Assembly (NCBI GenBank): GCA_947259685.1
Contig: CAMYNC010000169.1
Location: 1 to 6,926 of the forward strand
Direction of reading: 5' to 3'
DNA length: 6,926 nt
Source: an uncultured Desulfuromonadales bacterium
GTDB lineage: Bacteria > Desulfobacterota > Desulfuromonadia > Desulfuromonadales > Geopsychrobacteraceae
Shown one piece after another: positions 1-6,745 of this stretch. Each line of letters begins with the position of its first letter. Within the stretch, counting starts at the first letter, position 1. Position numbers and translations under genes: made by a program. Under the pieces are notes generated by a model that saw nothing but the letters and a program-made list of their open reading frames with translations, was not told the origin of the DNA and did not search any database.

Positions 1-330
1 GTGGGATTGGGAACGGCCGTCATCGGATCGATCATGTTCAGCATTGCCATCGGCGGAATGGTTGACAAGGTGGCCCTTCAGGTGAACGAAGATCTGTCAC
101 CTAAAGAGCGGACCGAGCTTATTTTGCAGGTTGAAGATAATGCCGTTCCGGACGCTGTGGATAAGATCATCCAGGAGAAAGTACCCAACTTCGAAGCGTT
201 AAACCGGGCGGCTTACGTGGATGCTTTCAAGGCGACCATGGGGGTTTTGATAGCCCTGATTCTGGGCGCGCTGTTTGTGGTTTCCTTTCTGCCCAAAGTG
301 GAGGTGAAGGCCGGTGCGGGGCACCATTGA
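1..330 (+). CDS. MFS exporter, DHA2 (EmrB/QacA) type, C-terminal part only
   Basis: This is the 3' end of a gene whose start lies outside the window; the GTG at base 1 is probably an internal codon. The 109 visible residues contain a first hydrophobic segment (about residues 1-20, with GLGTAVIGSIMF, the 'GxxLGxAxxGxxxF' pattern seen in late helices of DHA2 drug/proton antiporters). An acidic, hydrophilic stretch of about 55 residues follows, then a last membrane helix (about 76-96) ending in FLPK and a short His-tipped tail. The hydrophilic stretch fits the extracytoplasmic loop between helices 13 and 14 of 14-helix carriers such as QacA. The inferred role is proton-coupled export of small molecules across the inner membrane; the substrate cannot be read from this fragment. 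It lies upstream of an RND efflux operon in the same direction, but more than 400 bases away, so it is probably a separate transcription unit. Confidence 0.75.
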   Translation: MGLGTAVIGSIMFSIAIGGMVDKVALQVNEDLSPKERTELILQVEDNAVPDAVDKIIQEKVPNFEALNRAAYVDAFKATMGVLIALILGALFVVSFLPKVEVKAGAGHH

Positions 331-356
331 ATTCTAAACGTAGAGATAGATTAAAA

Positions 357-499
357 ATGACAGTATCTTTGAGAGAAAAGGTCGCCTGAATTATACCGGG
401 GGCACCAGTGGCATCGGTCGCGCCGTAGCAGTTGGGTAAACTTGCATAAAGGCCCTGACGGACGGCAGCATTATGGAAAGTTTTTCAGGACCTGATTGA
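357..499 (+). pseudogene. Short-chain dehydrogenase/reductase (SDR) relic, N-terminal part
   Basis: An ATG at 357 opens a frame reading MTVSLREKVA before a TGA stop at 387. In another frame, beginning about base 395, the DNA reads TGGTSGIGRAVAV before a TAA stop at 437. Joined, these give the typical start of an SDR enzyme: a short leader, then beta strand 1 and the TGxxxGxG NAD(P)-binding motif with its arginine. The 8 bases between the two pieces, where 6 would be expected for the two missing hydrophobic residues, indicate a +2 frameshift. After the TAA the same frame runs on as about 20 residues containing LTDGSIMESF and stops at 497. That piece could be a fused remnant of an SDR C-terminus (families often end near a 'DGG' motif), but this is a guess. 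The catalytic Tyr-x-x-x-Lys region is absent, so the gene is dead. It begins 26 bases after the MFS stop and may once have been co-transcribed with it. Confidence 0.7.
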
Positions 500-574
500 C
501 TAAAATAGTAAATTTATCAGTCAATTACTGCCTTCCTAAACAACATACTTTACATAATCTTAAAGTTTCGATAA

Positions 575-606
575 GAACAGTTATGCAAAGCTTTGCATAA
601 TCGTTC
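575..606. promoter_or_regulatory. Long palindrome, candidate operator upstream of the efflux operon
   Basis: Bases 581-600 form a perfect 20-bp palindrome, TTATGCAAAGCTTTGCATAA. It extends outward with GAAC (575-578) matching GTTC (603-606) across two mismatched pairs, giving 15-16-base arms with no central spacer. No T-tract follows directly and the arms are AT-rich with no loop, so it does not look like a terminator. Its position about 140 bases upstream of the first operon gene fits a binding site for a dimeric regulator (TetR, MarR and LysR proteins commonly control RND operons). No regulator gene is present in the window, so the binding protein is unknown. Confidence 0.5.
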
Positions 607-613
607 CATTACT

Positions 614-648
614 GCCCAAACCCCTTTTAATACGCCGGGCTTTTTTTG
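614..648 (+). terminator. Weak intrinsic-terminator-like element
   Basis: GCCC at 614-617 can pair with GGGC at 637-640, immediately followed by seven T residues (641-647). The GC stem is only 4 bp with a 19-base loop, in which AAA-CCCC-TTT can form a small inner hairpin. The T-tract directly after a GGGC arm is the main support. It would end transcripts coming from the MFS/dehydrogenase side before the efflux operon. It is weak by stem length and could be fortuitous. Confidence 0.3.
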
Positions 649-746
649 TTGTATATTTACTAATTATATCAGGATGGTGCGTCTTCCAAAGAGCCTTATC
701 GGGAGACTCAATTATCTTTCCCCCTGCTCTCACTGAAGAAGGATTT
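646..746 (+). promoter_or_regulatory. Probable promoter/leader region of the efflux operon
   Basis: The stretch following the T-tract is AT-rich and is the only place before the first gene that resembles a sigma-70 promoter. TATATT at 652-657 matches the -10 consensus at 5 of 6 bases, but no good -35 box lies 16-18 bases upstream. A second -10-like TATATC is at 665-670. If the first is used, the leader would be roughly 80 bases and activator-dependent transcription would be plausible. A GAAGAAGGA ribosome-binding site occupies 735-743, only three bases before the ATG at 747. The promoter call is an inference from position and composition. Confidence 0.3.
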
Positions 747-1895
747 ATGAAATCATTATCACTTCTCCTGTTTGTCTGTGCCTGTGTGATGCTGTCATCC
801 TGTGATAGGGAGCCGTCAGCAACAGCCCCTCCTCCCACAGAAGTTTCAATTATTGAGACAGCGTTCGAAGAAGTTCCTCTTTACATGGAATTTGTAGGTC
901 AGACTGGCGGGCTGAAAGATATCGCGATTCGCGCCCGGGTCGAGGGTTTCCTGGAAGGAATCCACTTCAAGGAAGGTTCGGAAGTCAAAAAAGGCGATCT
1001 GCTCTATGAGTTGGAAAGCCAGTCCTATGAAGAGAAGGTTTCCACCCGGATGAGTGCCGTGGCCGAAGCAAAGACCAAGCTGGCCAAGGCCAGAGGAGAC
1101 TTGGGACGGATCAAACCGCTGACCGAGATCAACGCAATCAGCATGAGCGATCTGGATGAGGCGGTAGCCGCAGAAGAAGCGGCTCTCGCAGGCTTGGATG
1201 CTGAGGAAGCCAACCTGCGTGCGTCAAGGATCGAACTGAGCTACACCATGATCAAATCACCGATTAATGGCTTGATCGGCAAAACAGCGGCCAAGGTCGG
1301 CGATTTTGTCGGGCGTGACCCCAACCCGGTTATCCTCAACACCGTCTCTAATATCGATACCATTCTGGTAACTTTTTTCATTACCGAAACCCAATACCTG
1401 GCGATGGCCCGCTATCTGGCCGAAGCAGAGCCGCAAAAACAACGCGAAGAGCGCAATAGTTTGGAGCTGATTCTGGTCGACGGTTCGGTCTACACGCATA
1501 AAGGCAACACTGATTTCATCGATCGCGAGGTCAATCCAACCACCGGAGCCATGCTGATCCAGGCCTCTTTCCCTAATCCGAAAAAACTGCTGCGGCCGGG
1601 GCAATTTACCAAGGTCAGAGCTAAGGGACAGGTGATCAAAAATGGCATCCTGATCCCACAACGCTGTGTGATGGAGTTACAAGGACTTTACAACGTTTTT
1701 GTCGTGGATTCCGACCAGAAGGTCGCAATACGTGAGATCAAAGCGGAGCAGAAAGTCGGCTCCTACTGGTTAATTACCGAAGGCTTGGAAGCAGGAGAGA
1801 AAGTGATCTTCGAAGGACTGCAGAAAGTTAAGGACGGTGCAACCGTCAAACCTGTTCTGGTCGATCTCAGTTCGACCAAACTGAAGAAGCAATAG
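747..1895 (+). CDS. RND efflux periplasmic adaptor (membrane-fusion lipoprotein, AcrA/MexE type)
   Basis: This 382-residue adaptor (AcrA has 397) bridges the inner-membrane pump and the outer-membrane channel. Residues 1-18 are a lipoprotein signal peptide ending in the lipobox LSSC, with Cys19 as the lipidation site. Asp at the next position (Asp20) is the classic Lol-avoidance signal, predicting retention in the inner membrane as for AcrA. Domains in order: first lipoyl half about 58-90 (IRARVEGFLE, then EGSEVKKGDLLYEL), an alpha-helical coiled-coil hairpin about 91-165 rich in Ala, Glu and Lys, the second lipoyl half from 169 (IKSPINGLIG), a beta-barrel domain about 200-295 with LRPGQF at 282-287, and a membrane-proximal domain to about 372. 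The ATG is preceded by GAAGAAGGA, and no other start would keep the signal peptide. It is the first gene of the operon; the pump gene starts five bases after its TAG stop. Family assignment is secure; the transported substrates are not. Confidence 0.95.
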   Translation: MKSLSLLLFVCACVMLSSCDREPSATAPPPTEVSIIETAFEEVPLYMEFVGQTGGLKDIAIRARVEGFLEGIHFKEGSEVKKGDLLYELESQSYEEKVSTRMSAVAEAKTKLAKARGDLGRIKPLTEINAISMSDLDEAVAAEEAALAGLDAEEANLRASRIELSYTMIKSPINGLIGKTAAKVGDFVGRDPNPVILNTVSNIDTILVTFFITETQYLAMARYLAEAEPQKQREERNSLELILVDGSVYTHKGNTDFIDREVNPTTGAMLIQASFPNPKKLLRPGQFTKVRAKGQVIKNGILIPQRCVMELQGLYNVFVVDSDQKVAIREIKAEQKVGSYWLITEGLEAGEKVIFEGLQKVKDGATVKPVLVDLSSTKLKKQ

Positions 1896-1900
1896 CCGCC

Positions 1901-4900
1901 ATGGGTGATTTTTTCGTCAGACGGCCCATTGTGGCCATGGTTATCGCCATTTTCATGGTTATTATCGGTGTAGTTTTTCTGAGCGACCTGCCGACCGAGC
2001 AGTACCCGGATATCACCCCGCCGATTGTCGAAGTGCGCGCCAGCTACACCGGCGCCAACGCGGTCAACGTCGAGCAGTCGGTCGCCACGCCGCTGGAACA
2101 ACAGCTCAACGGCGTGGACAACATGATCTATATGAAGTCGTCCAATGCCAATGACGGATCGATGTCGATCCAGGTCTCCTTCGAGATCGGTACCGATCCG
2201 GACATGAATACGGTCTTCACCCAGAACCGGGTCGCCGCGGCGACTGCCAAACTGCCCGAAGAGGTCAAGCGACTCGGCGTCACCACCCAGAAATCGATGC
2301 CTAATGTCCTGATGCTCATCTCGCTGACCGCTGATGATCCACGCTTCGATCAGCAGTTTCTAGGCAATTACGTCCTGATCAACATCAAGGATATTCTGTC
2401 ACGCATCAAGGGGGTCGGTCGAGTCAATGTCATCGGTGCCAGTGATTACTCGATGCGCATCTGGATCAAACCTGACCGTCTGGCGCACCTGGGTATTTCT
2501 GTGCCGGAGATTATTTCCGCCATCCGCTCTCAGAGCATGGTCGTTCCGGGGGGTAAGTTCGGCGCGGAGCCAGCTCCTCTGGGCAACGAATTTACCTACA
2601 CTGTGCGCATGCCGGACCGGTTGCAGAGTGAAGAAGAGTTTGGCGAAATCGTCATCAGAACCACGCCCGACGGTTCACAGGTCAAGATCAAGCATATCGC
2701 CCGGGTTGAGCTTGGGGTCGAGACCTACAACACGGTCACCCGCTTCGACGGTGACCCCTGTGCGATGATCGCACTCTACCAGGCACCCGGTTCCAATGCG
2801 ATTGCCCTGGCCGAAGAAATCAAAACCACTATGGCCGAGATGTCGCACTCTTTTCCGAAGAGCATGAAATACGACATCTCCCTCGACACGACCACCGCCA
2901 TCTCTGCAGGAATCAATGAAATCATCGAAACCCTGCTGATCGCCCTGGCACTGGTTATCCTGGTAGTCTACATATTCATTCAGGACTGGCGCGCGGCGCT
3001 GATCCCGACGATTGCGATTCCGGTCTCACTGGTCGGCGCCTTTATTGTCTTTCCACTGATCGGCTTTACCATCAACGTCCTGTCACTGTTAGGGATGGTT
3101 TTAGCCATAGGAATCGTGGTCGATGACGCCATCGTGGTGGTTGAGGCGGTGCAGATTAATATTGAAAAAGGGATGAGCCCGAAAGAAGCGACCAGGGCAG
3201 CGATGCAGGAAGTCACCGCGCCGATTATCGCCACAACCCTGGTGCTGGTCGCGGTTTTTATCCCGGTAGCGGTCATGGGCGGCATCACTGGCCGGCTCTA
3301 CCAACAATTCGCCGTAACCGTTGCTGTCTCGGTGGTCTTCTCCTCTATCAACGCCCTGACCCTGAGCCCGGCGCTCTGCGGCCTGTTGTTGCGCAAGCAA
3401 AAACCGATCGGCGGCCCCCTCGGCGCATTCTTCAAACTGTTCAACAGGATTTTCGAAAAATCGACGGTCGGCTACACCGGCCTCACCAGGCTTCTCACGC
3501 GCAAGGTCGCTCTCGGCCTGGTCATCATCGTTGCCCTGACTCTGGGCACCGGTCTGCTGGGTACGCGCATCCCCGGCGGTTTCATGCCGAATGAAGATAT
3601 GGGCTACCTGCTGGTCAATGTTCAGTTGCCCGATGCTGCATCGCTGCAGCGCACTGACGCGGTGATCAAAAAGGTCGAAGCGCTCGTCGGCAAACACCCT
3701 GAAGTTGAATATGTGACGGCAATTACCGGATTCAGCATGATCTCCGGCAGCATATCCAACGCCGGTTTCGTCTTCGTGGCGCTCAAGGACTGGAGCCTGC
3801 GCGAGAAATCCGCGCTGGATGTGGTTGCCGCCTTGAACCGCGACTTCTTCATTCAGATCAATGAAGCCCAGGTCTTTGCTTTCGGGCCGCCAGCTATTCC
3901 GGGTCTGGGCAACGGCTCCGGCTTTTCGCTCATGCTTCAGGATCGCGCCGGCAACACGCCTGAATATCTTGCGACCCAGGCAACCAGATTTATTAAGGCG
4001 GCTACAGCACGTCCGGAGATCCGTTACATCTTTACGTCCTATAGCGCCAACGTGCCCCAGCGGTATCTCGAGATAAACCGGGATAAGGTTCTCAAAGCCG
4101 GCGTCGCGCTGAACGATATCCACACCACGATCGGCGCCTTTCTTGGCGGCTCCTATGTCAACGACTTCAACCGATTTGGGCGGCTCTACAAGGCCTACAT
4201 ACAGGCCGCGCCGGAATATCGCATCGGCGAAGACCAGATCAATCTCTTCTTCGTCAAAAATCGCGAAGGGGAGAGTGTTCCCTTGAGCGCCTTCGTTACC
4301 ATCAAGGAGATATCTGGCCCTGCTTTCACCAACCGTTTCAACCTGTACCGCTCCGTTGAACTGACCGGCTCACCGGCCCAAGGCTATTCATCGAGTCAGG
4401 CGCTTGATGCCCTCGAAGAGGTGGCAGCAGACAGTTTGCCGGCCGATATTGGATATGCCTGGAGTAATATGTCCTATCAGGAAAAGAAGTCCTCGGGGGC
4501 AGGATCGATTGTCTTTGTTTTTTCCCTGCTCTTCGTCTTTCTGATTCTGGCCGCCCAGTATGAAAGCTGGTCGCTGCCATTCAGTATTCTACTCGGCACC
4601 CCATTTGCGATTTTCGGAGCATTTATCGCCATCTTCCTCGCCCGACTGTCGAGTCCGAGTTTTGAATTAAACGTTTTTGCTCAGATTGCGCTGGTCATGT
4701 TGATTGCGATGGCGGCCAAAAATGCCATTTTGATCGTTGAGTTTGCAAACCTCGAATTCAACAAGGGGCTCTCTCTGTTCGACGCGGCAATGAAAGCCGC
4801 AGAAATGCGCTTTCGCCCGATCCTGATGACCGCCTTCTCTTTCATTCTGGGTGTCATGCCACTGGTCTTCGCCTCTGGCGCAGGAGCAGAAGCCCGGGTG

Positions 4901-5029
4901 GTCATGGGCATGACCCTGTTGGGTGGCATGACCCTGGCGACAATCCTTGGAGTCTTCTTCTACCCGATGCTCTTCGTCTTTGTTGGAAAGATCGCAGGTT
5001 ACGAAAAGAAACGGGAGCAGCAATCATGA
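1901..5029 (+). CDS. RND multidrug efflux pump, HAE-1 family (AcrB/MexF-like)
   Basis: This 1042-residue proton-driven inner-membrane exporter is full length (AcrB has 1049) and is expected to act as a trimer. It opens with the family's FFVRRPIVAMVIA start and first helix (about 9-29). A large periplasmic domain follows, then helices 2-6 (about 341-495), helix 7 (about 532-552), a second periplasmic domain and helices 8-12 (about 865-1030). The proton-relay residues are all present: Asp408 and Asp409 in helix 4 (GIVVDDAIVVVE), Lys940 in helix 10 (AAKNAILIVEFA), and Arg970 and Thr977 in the MRFRPILMT segment. A switch-loop-like segment rich in Ser/Gly is at about 611-620. FGPPAIPGLG at 661-670 and GAGAEAR near helix 11-12 resemble MexF/OqxB-type pumps more than AcrB. 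The start has only a weak purine stretch (GAAGAAG, 1883-1889) before it, so translation is probably coupled to the adaptor gene. Its stop overlaps the next gene. Drug or solvent export is the family role; the actual substrates are not readable. Confidence 0.96.
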   Translation: MGDFFVRRPIVAMVIAIFMVIIGVVFLSDLPTEQYPDITPPIVEVRASYTGANAVNVEQSVATPLEQQLNGVDNMIYMKSSNANDGSMSIQVSFEIGTDPDMNTVFTQNRVAAATAKLPEEVKRLGVTTQKSMPNVLMLISLTADDPRFDQQFLGNYVLINIKDILSRIKGVGRVNVIGASDYSMRIWIKPDRLAHLGISVPEIISAIRSQSMVVPGGKFGAEPAPLGNEFTYTVRMPDRLQSEEEFGEIVIRTTPDGSQVKIKHIARVELGVETYNTVTRFDGDPCAMIALYQAPGSNAIALAEEIKTTMAEMSHSFPKSMKYDISLDTTTAISAGINEIIETLLIALALVILVVYIFIQDWRAALIPTIAIPVSLVGAFIVFPLIGFTINVLSLLGMVLAIGIVVDDAIVVVEAVQINIEKGMSPKEATRAAMQEVTAPIIATTLVLVAVFIPVAVMGGITGRLYQQFAVTVAVSVVFSSINALTLSPALCGLLLRKQKPIGGPLGAFFKLFNRIFEKSTVGYTGLTRLLTRKVALGLVIIVALTLGTGLLGTRIPGGFMPNEDMGYLLVNVQLPDAASLQRTDAVIKKVEALVGKHPEVEYVTAITGFSMISGSISNAGFVFVALKDWSLREKSALDVVAALNRDFFIQINEAQVFAFGPPAIPGLGNGSGFSLMLQDRAGNTPEYLATQATRFIKAATARPEIRYIFTSYSANVPQRYLEINRDKVLKAGVALNDIHTTIGAFLGGSYVNDFNRFGRLYKAYIQAAPEYRIGEDQINLFFVKNREGESVPLSAFVTIKEISGPAFTNRFNLYRSVELTGSPAQGYSSSQALDALEEVAADSLPADIGYAWSNMSYQEKKSSGAGSIVFVFSLLFVFLILAAQYESWSLPFSILLGTPFAIFGAFIAIFLARLSSPSFELNVFAQIALVMLIAMAAKNAILIVEFANLEFNKGLSLFDAAMKAAEMRFRPILMTAFSFILGVMPLVFASGAGAEARVVMGMTLLGGMTLATILGVFFYPMLFVFVGKIAGYEKKREQQS
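5013..5028 (+). promoter_or_regulatory. Ribosome-binding site and ATGA stop/start overlap deciding the channel gene start
   Basis: GGGAG at 5013-5017 lies eight bases before the ATG at 5026, and that ATG overlaps the pump's TGA stop as ATGA. This supports the upstream start and translational coupling. A second in-frame ATG at 5050 has only AGGTG at 5032-5036, thirteen bases away. However, starting there would give a cleaner signal peptide (see the gene entry). Confidence 0.6.
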
Positions 5030-6504
5030 GCAGGTGTTGTGAGACTCTAATGCGATTTAAATCAACTATTCTGGCCTCTTTTCTTCTGGCAATGCTCGTC
5101 TTGTCGGGATGTATGGTCGGTCCCGATTTTAAGGACCCGGCCACAGTCACCCCGGAGACCTACCGGACCGAGGTCATGCCTAAGACCACGATCGAGGATC
5201 TTAAGTGGTGGGAGCATTTCAACGACCCGGCCCTCTACGCTCTGGTGACCACTGCGCTCGATAATAATCGCGACATCTTGATCGCCGTCAGCCGTATTGA
5301 GCAGGCCAGGGCAGCGGTCGGCTTCAGCCGTGCCGACCAGTTCCCGCGGATCGACATCAGCGCTGGTGCTCAGACCGGTAGTGCCGTCGCGGGCTCGACC
5401 AACACCGCCACCTCCTATAATATCGCCGTCCCCCTGACTTGGGAGCTCGATTTCTGGGGCAGATTTCGCCGCTCTACCGACGCCGCCCGAGCCGACTTCA
5501 TGGCCTCTGAATACGGCTTGAAAGCGATCCAGTTGACCCTGATTGCAGACGTGGTCAGTACCTACTACCAGCTGCGTGATTTTCATCGTCGCCTGAGGAT
5601 CGCCGAAGAGACCCTGCAATCACGGATCGATAGCCTGGAAATCATTCAGGCCCGGTTCGAAAGAGGAATCATCTCGGAGCTCGACCTCAACCAGGCCCAG
5701 ATTCAGAAGGAAGTGGCGGCCGCCGCGATCCCTCTTTACCAGCGTTCTATCGCCAAAACTGAGAACCGCCTGAGCCTGCTGCTCGGCCAGTTACCGGACG
5801 AATTTATCATACAGGACAATCTTAACAGTAGTAGTTCCCCTCCGAACATCCCGGTCGGCGCCCCGTCGGACATCCTGCTCCGCCGCCCTGACATCATGCA
5901 GGCCAAGTACCACCTCGAAGCCCAGACCGAGCAGATCGGCATCGCCACTGCACTTCGCTTTCCCTCTTTCACGCTCATAGGTTCACTTGGCTACGCCAGC
6001 AGTGAACTCGCCTCGGTGACCACCGACGGTGGCGTCTGGTCAGTCGGTGGTCAAATCCTCGGCCCCCTGCTCGACTTCAACAAAAACAAGCGTCGGGTAG
6101 AGATCGAAGAACAGAAAACCGATCAGGCCCTCTATTCCTACGAGAACATTCTGCTCAATGCCTTCAGGGAAGTCGAAGACTCCCTGGTTGAGATCGCCAC
6201 TTACCGAAATGAACTAGCAGCCATCGATCGCCAAGAAAAATCGGCCCGCAATGCCAACTACCTCTCGAAGCAGCGCTATGACAAGGGCGTCAGCAGCTTC
6301 CTCGAGGTCCTCGAGACCGAGCGCTCCCTCTTCTCCGTCGCTCTGAAGCAATCAGAACTTCAACAGAATTATCGTAGAGCCTATGTCAACCTGTATAAAG
6401 CTATTGGCGGGGGATGGATCACTCCGGAAGAATTGGAAGAACACAACAGACGCGTTGCAGAAGAAGCTGCGGCAAAAGAAGCAGAGGCAACGGAGCTAGA
6501 GTGA
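5026..6504 (+). CDS. Outer-membrane efflux channel lipoprotein (OprM/NodT family)
   Basis: This 492-residue protein (OprM is about 485) should form the trimeric exit duct of the pump. An N-terminal lipoprotein signal ends in the lipobox LSGC with Cys29 lipidated. Met, not Asp, follows the Cys, so the Lol system should carry it to the outer membrane. After MVGPDF comes KWWEHFNDPAL (about 60-70), typical of the mature N-terminus. Two tandem outer-membrane-factor repeats follow, with WELDFWGR at 139-146, LLRRPDI at 284-290, FREVEDSL at 380-387 and the usual late AIGGGW at 459-464. A charged Glu/Ala-rich tail of 28 residues follows the GGGW. If translation begins at residue 9 (ATG 5050) the signal peptide becomes a standard 20 residues beginning MRFK; the annotated start adds MSRCCETL, with a Glu unusual for a signal n-region. 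Last gene of the operon; no strong terminator follows directly. Confidence 0.95.
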   Translation: MSRCCETLMRFKSTILASFLLAMLVLSGCMVGPDFKDPATVTPETYRTEVMPKTTIEDLKWWEHFNDPALYALVTTALDNNRDILIAVSRIEQARAAVGFSRADQFPRIDISAGAQTGSAVAGSTNTATSYNIAVPLTWELDFWGRFRRSTDAARADFMASEYGLKAIQLTLIADVVSTYYQLRDFHRRLRIAEETLQSRIDSLEIIQARFERGIISELDLNQAQIQKEVAAAAIPLYQRSIAKTENRLSLLLGQLPDEFIIQDNLNSSSSPPNIPVGAPSDILLRRPDIMQAKYHLEAQTEQIGIATALRFPSFTLIGSLGYASSELASVTTDGGVWSVGGQILGPLLDFNKNKRRVEIEEQKTDQALYSYENILLNAFREVEDSLVEIATYRNELAAIDRQEKSARNANYLSKQRYDKGVSSFLEVLETERSLFSVALKQSELQQNYRRAYVNLYKAIGGGWITPEELEEHNRRVAEEAAAKEAEATELE

Positions 6505-6557
6505 GTTTTTTCTATATCGAAGAAATACAACCAACATTAGCTAGATTGTTGAACGAA

Positions 6558-6570
6558 GCCGCTTTGCGGC
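6558..6570 (+). repeat. Small GC hairpin downstream of the channel gene
   Basis: GCCGC, a TTT loop and GCGGC form a 5-bp GC-only stem. It lies about 55 bases after the operon's last stop codon and could stabilise or end the operon transcript. On the + strand an A-rich run follows rather than T residues, so it is not a standard intrinsic terminator in that direction. Confidence 0.3.
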
Positions 6571-6590
6571 AGAAAAAGCAAAAAAGAGTG

Positions 6591-6641
6591 TATACTCCGG
6601 TTCGTGTTCAATCCCGAATACTTACAACGAAAAGGAGTATA
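6591..6641. repeat. 8-bp inverted repeat TATACTCC / GGAGTATA
   Basis: TATACTCC (6591-6598) and its exact reverse complement GGAGTATA (6634-6641) enclose 35 bases. Within and just after the repeat, GAATAC occurs twice (6616-6621 and 6648-6653). The role is unknown; it could be a hairpin in the transcript or a relic of a mobile element end. Confidence 0.35.
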
Positions 6642-6745
6642 GGGTTGAATACATCGGAAAGGCCCCTTTGGTTGACACTCATATCACATTGTGATGATTA
6701 ATAATAGTTTATTTCAGTGTAAATATTATGAGGATTTTACCCACA

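Larger units (their letters stand above)
331..746. other. AT-rich intergenic region with gene relic and regulatory elements
   Basis: No intact gene is visible between the MFS gene and the efflux operon. The first part holds the remains of a short-chain dehydrogenase gene. The middle is AT-rich with no recognised content apart from a palindrome at 575-606. The last part holds a weak terminator-like element and the likely promoter and leader of the operon. The small open frames on either strand here have no protein-like composition. Confidence 0.7.

Noticed and set aside
581..600. Palindrome as an intrinsic terminator
   Set aside because: There is no loop and no adjacent T-tract; the nearest T run is about 40 bases downstream and belongs to a different GCCC/GGGC pair.
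3101..4123. Long 340-codon open frame antisense to the pump gene
   Set aside because: It is a mirror of the GC-biased codons of the pump. The translation is rich in His, Arg, Gln and Asp with no domain-like pattern, while the sense strand encodes an unmistakable RND protein.
6600..6621. GGTTCG...GTTCAATCCC resembling a tRNA T-arm
   Set aside because: The five flanking bases do not pair as a T-stem, and no acceptor, D-arm or anticodon arm can be folded around it.
6414..6701. Open frame of 95 codons overlapping the end of the channel gene
   Set aside because: Its first third is a shifted reading of the channel gene and the remainder covers hairpins and AT-rich DNA. No ribosome-binding site suits its ATG, and the peptide has no recognisable family features.
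6645..6701. 18-codon frame from TTG with AAAGGAG seven bases upstream
   Set aside because: The ribosome-binding site is good, but it forms part of the inverted repeat arm GGAGTATA, the start is TTG, and the peptide is too short to support a product.
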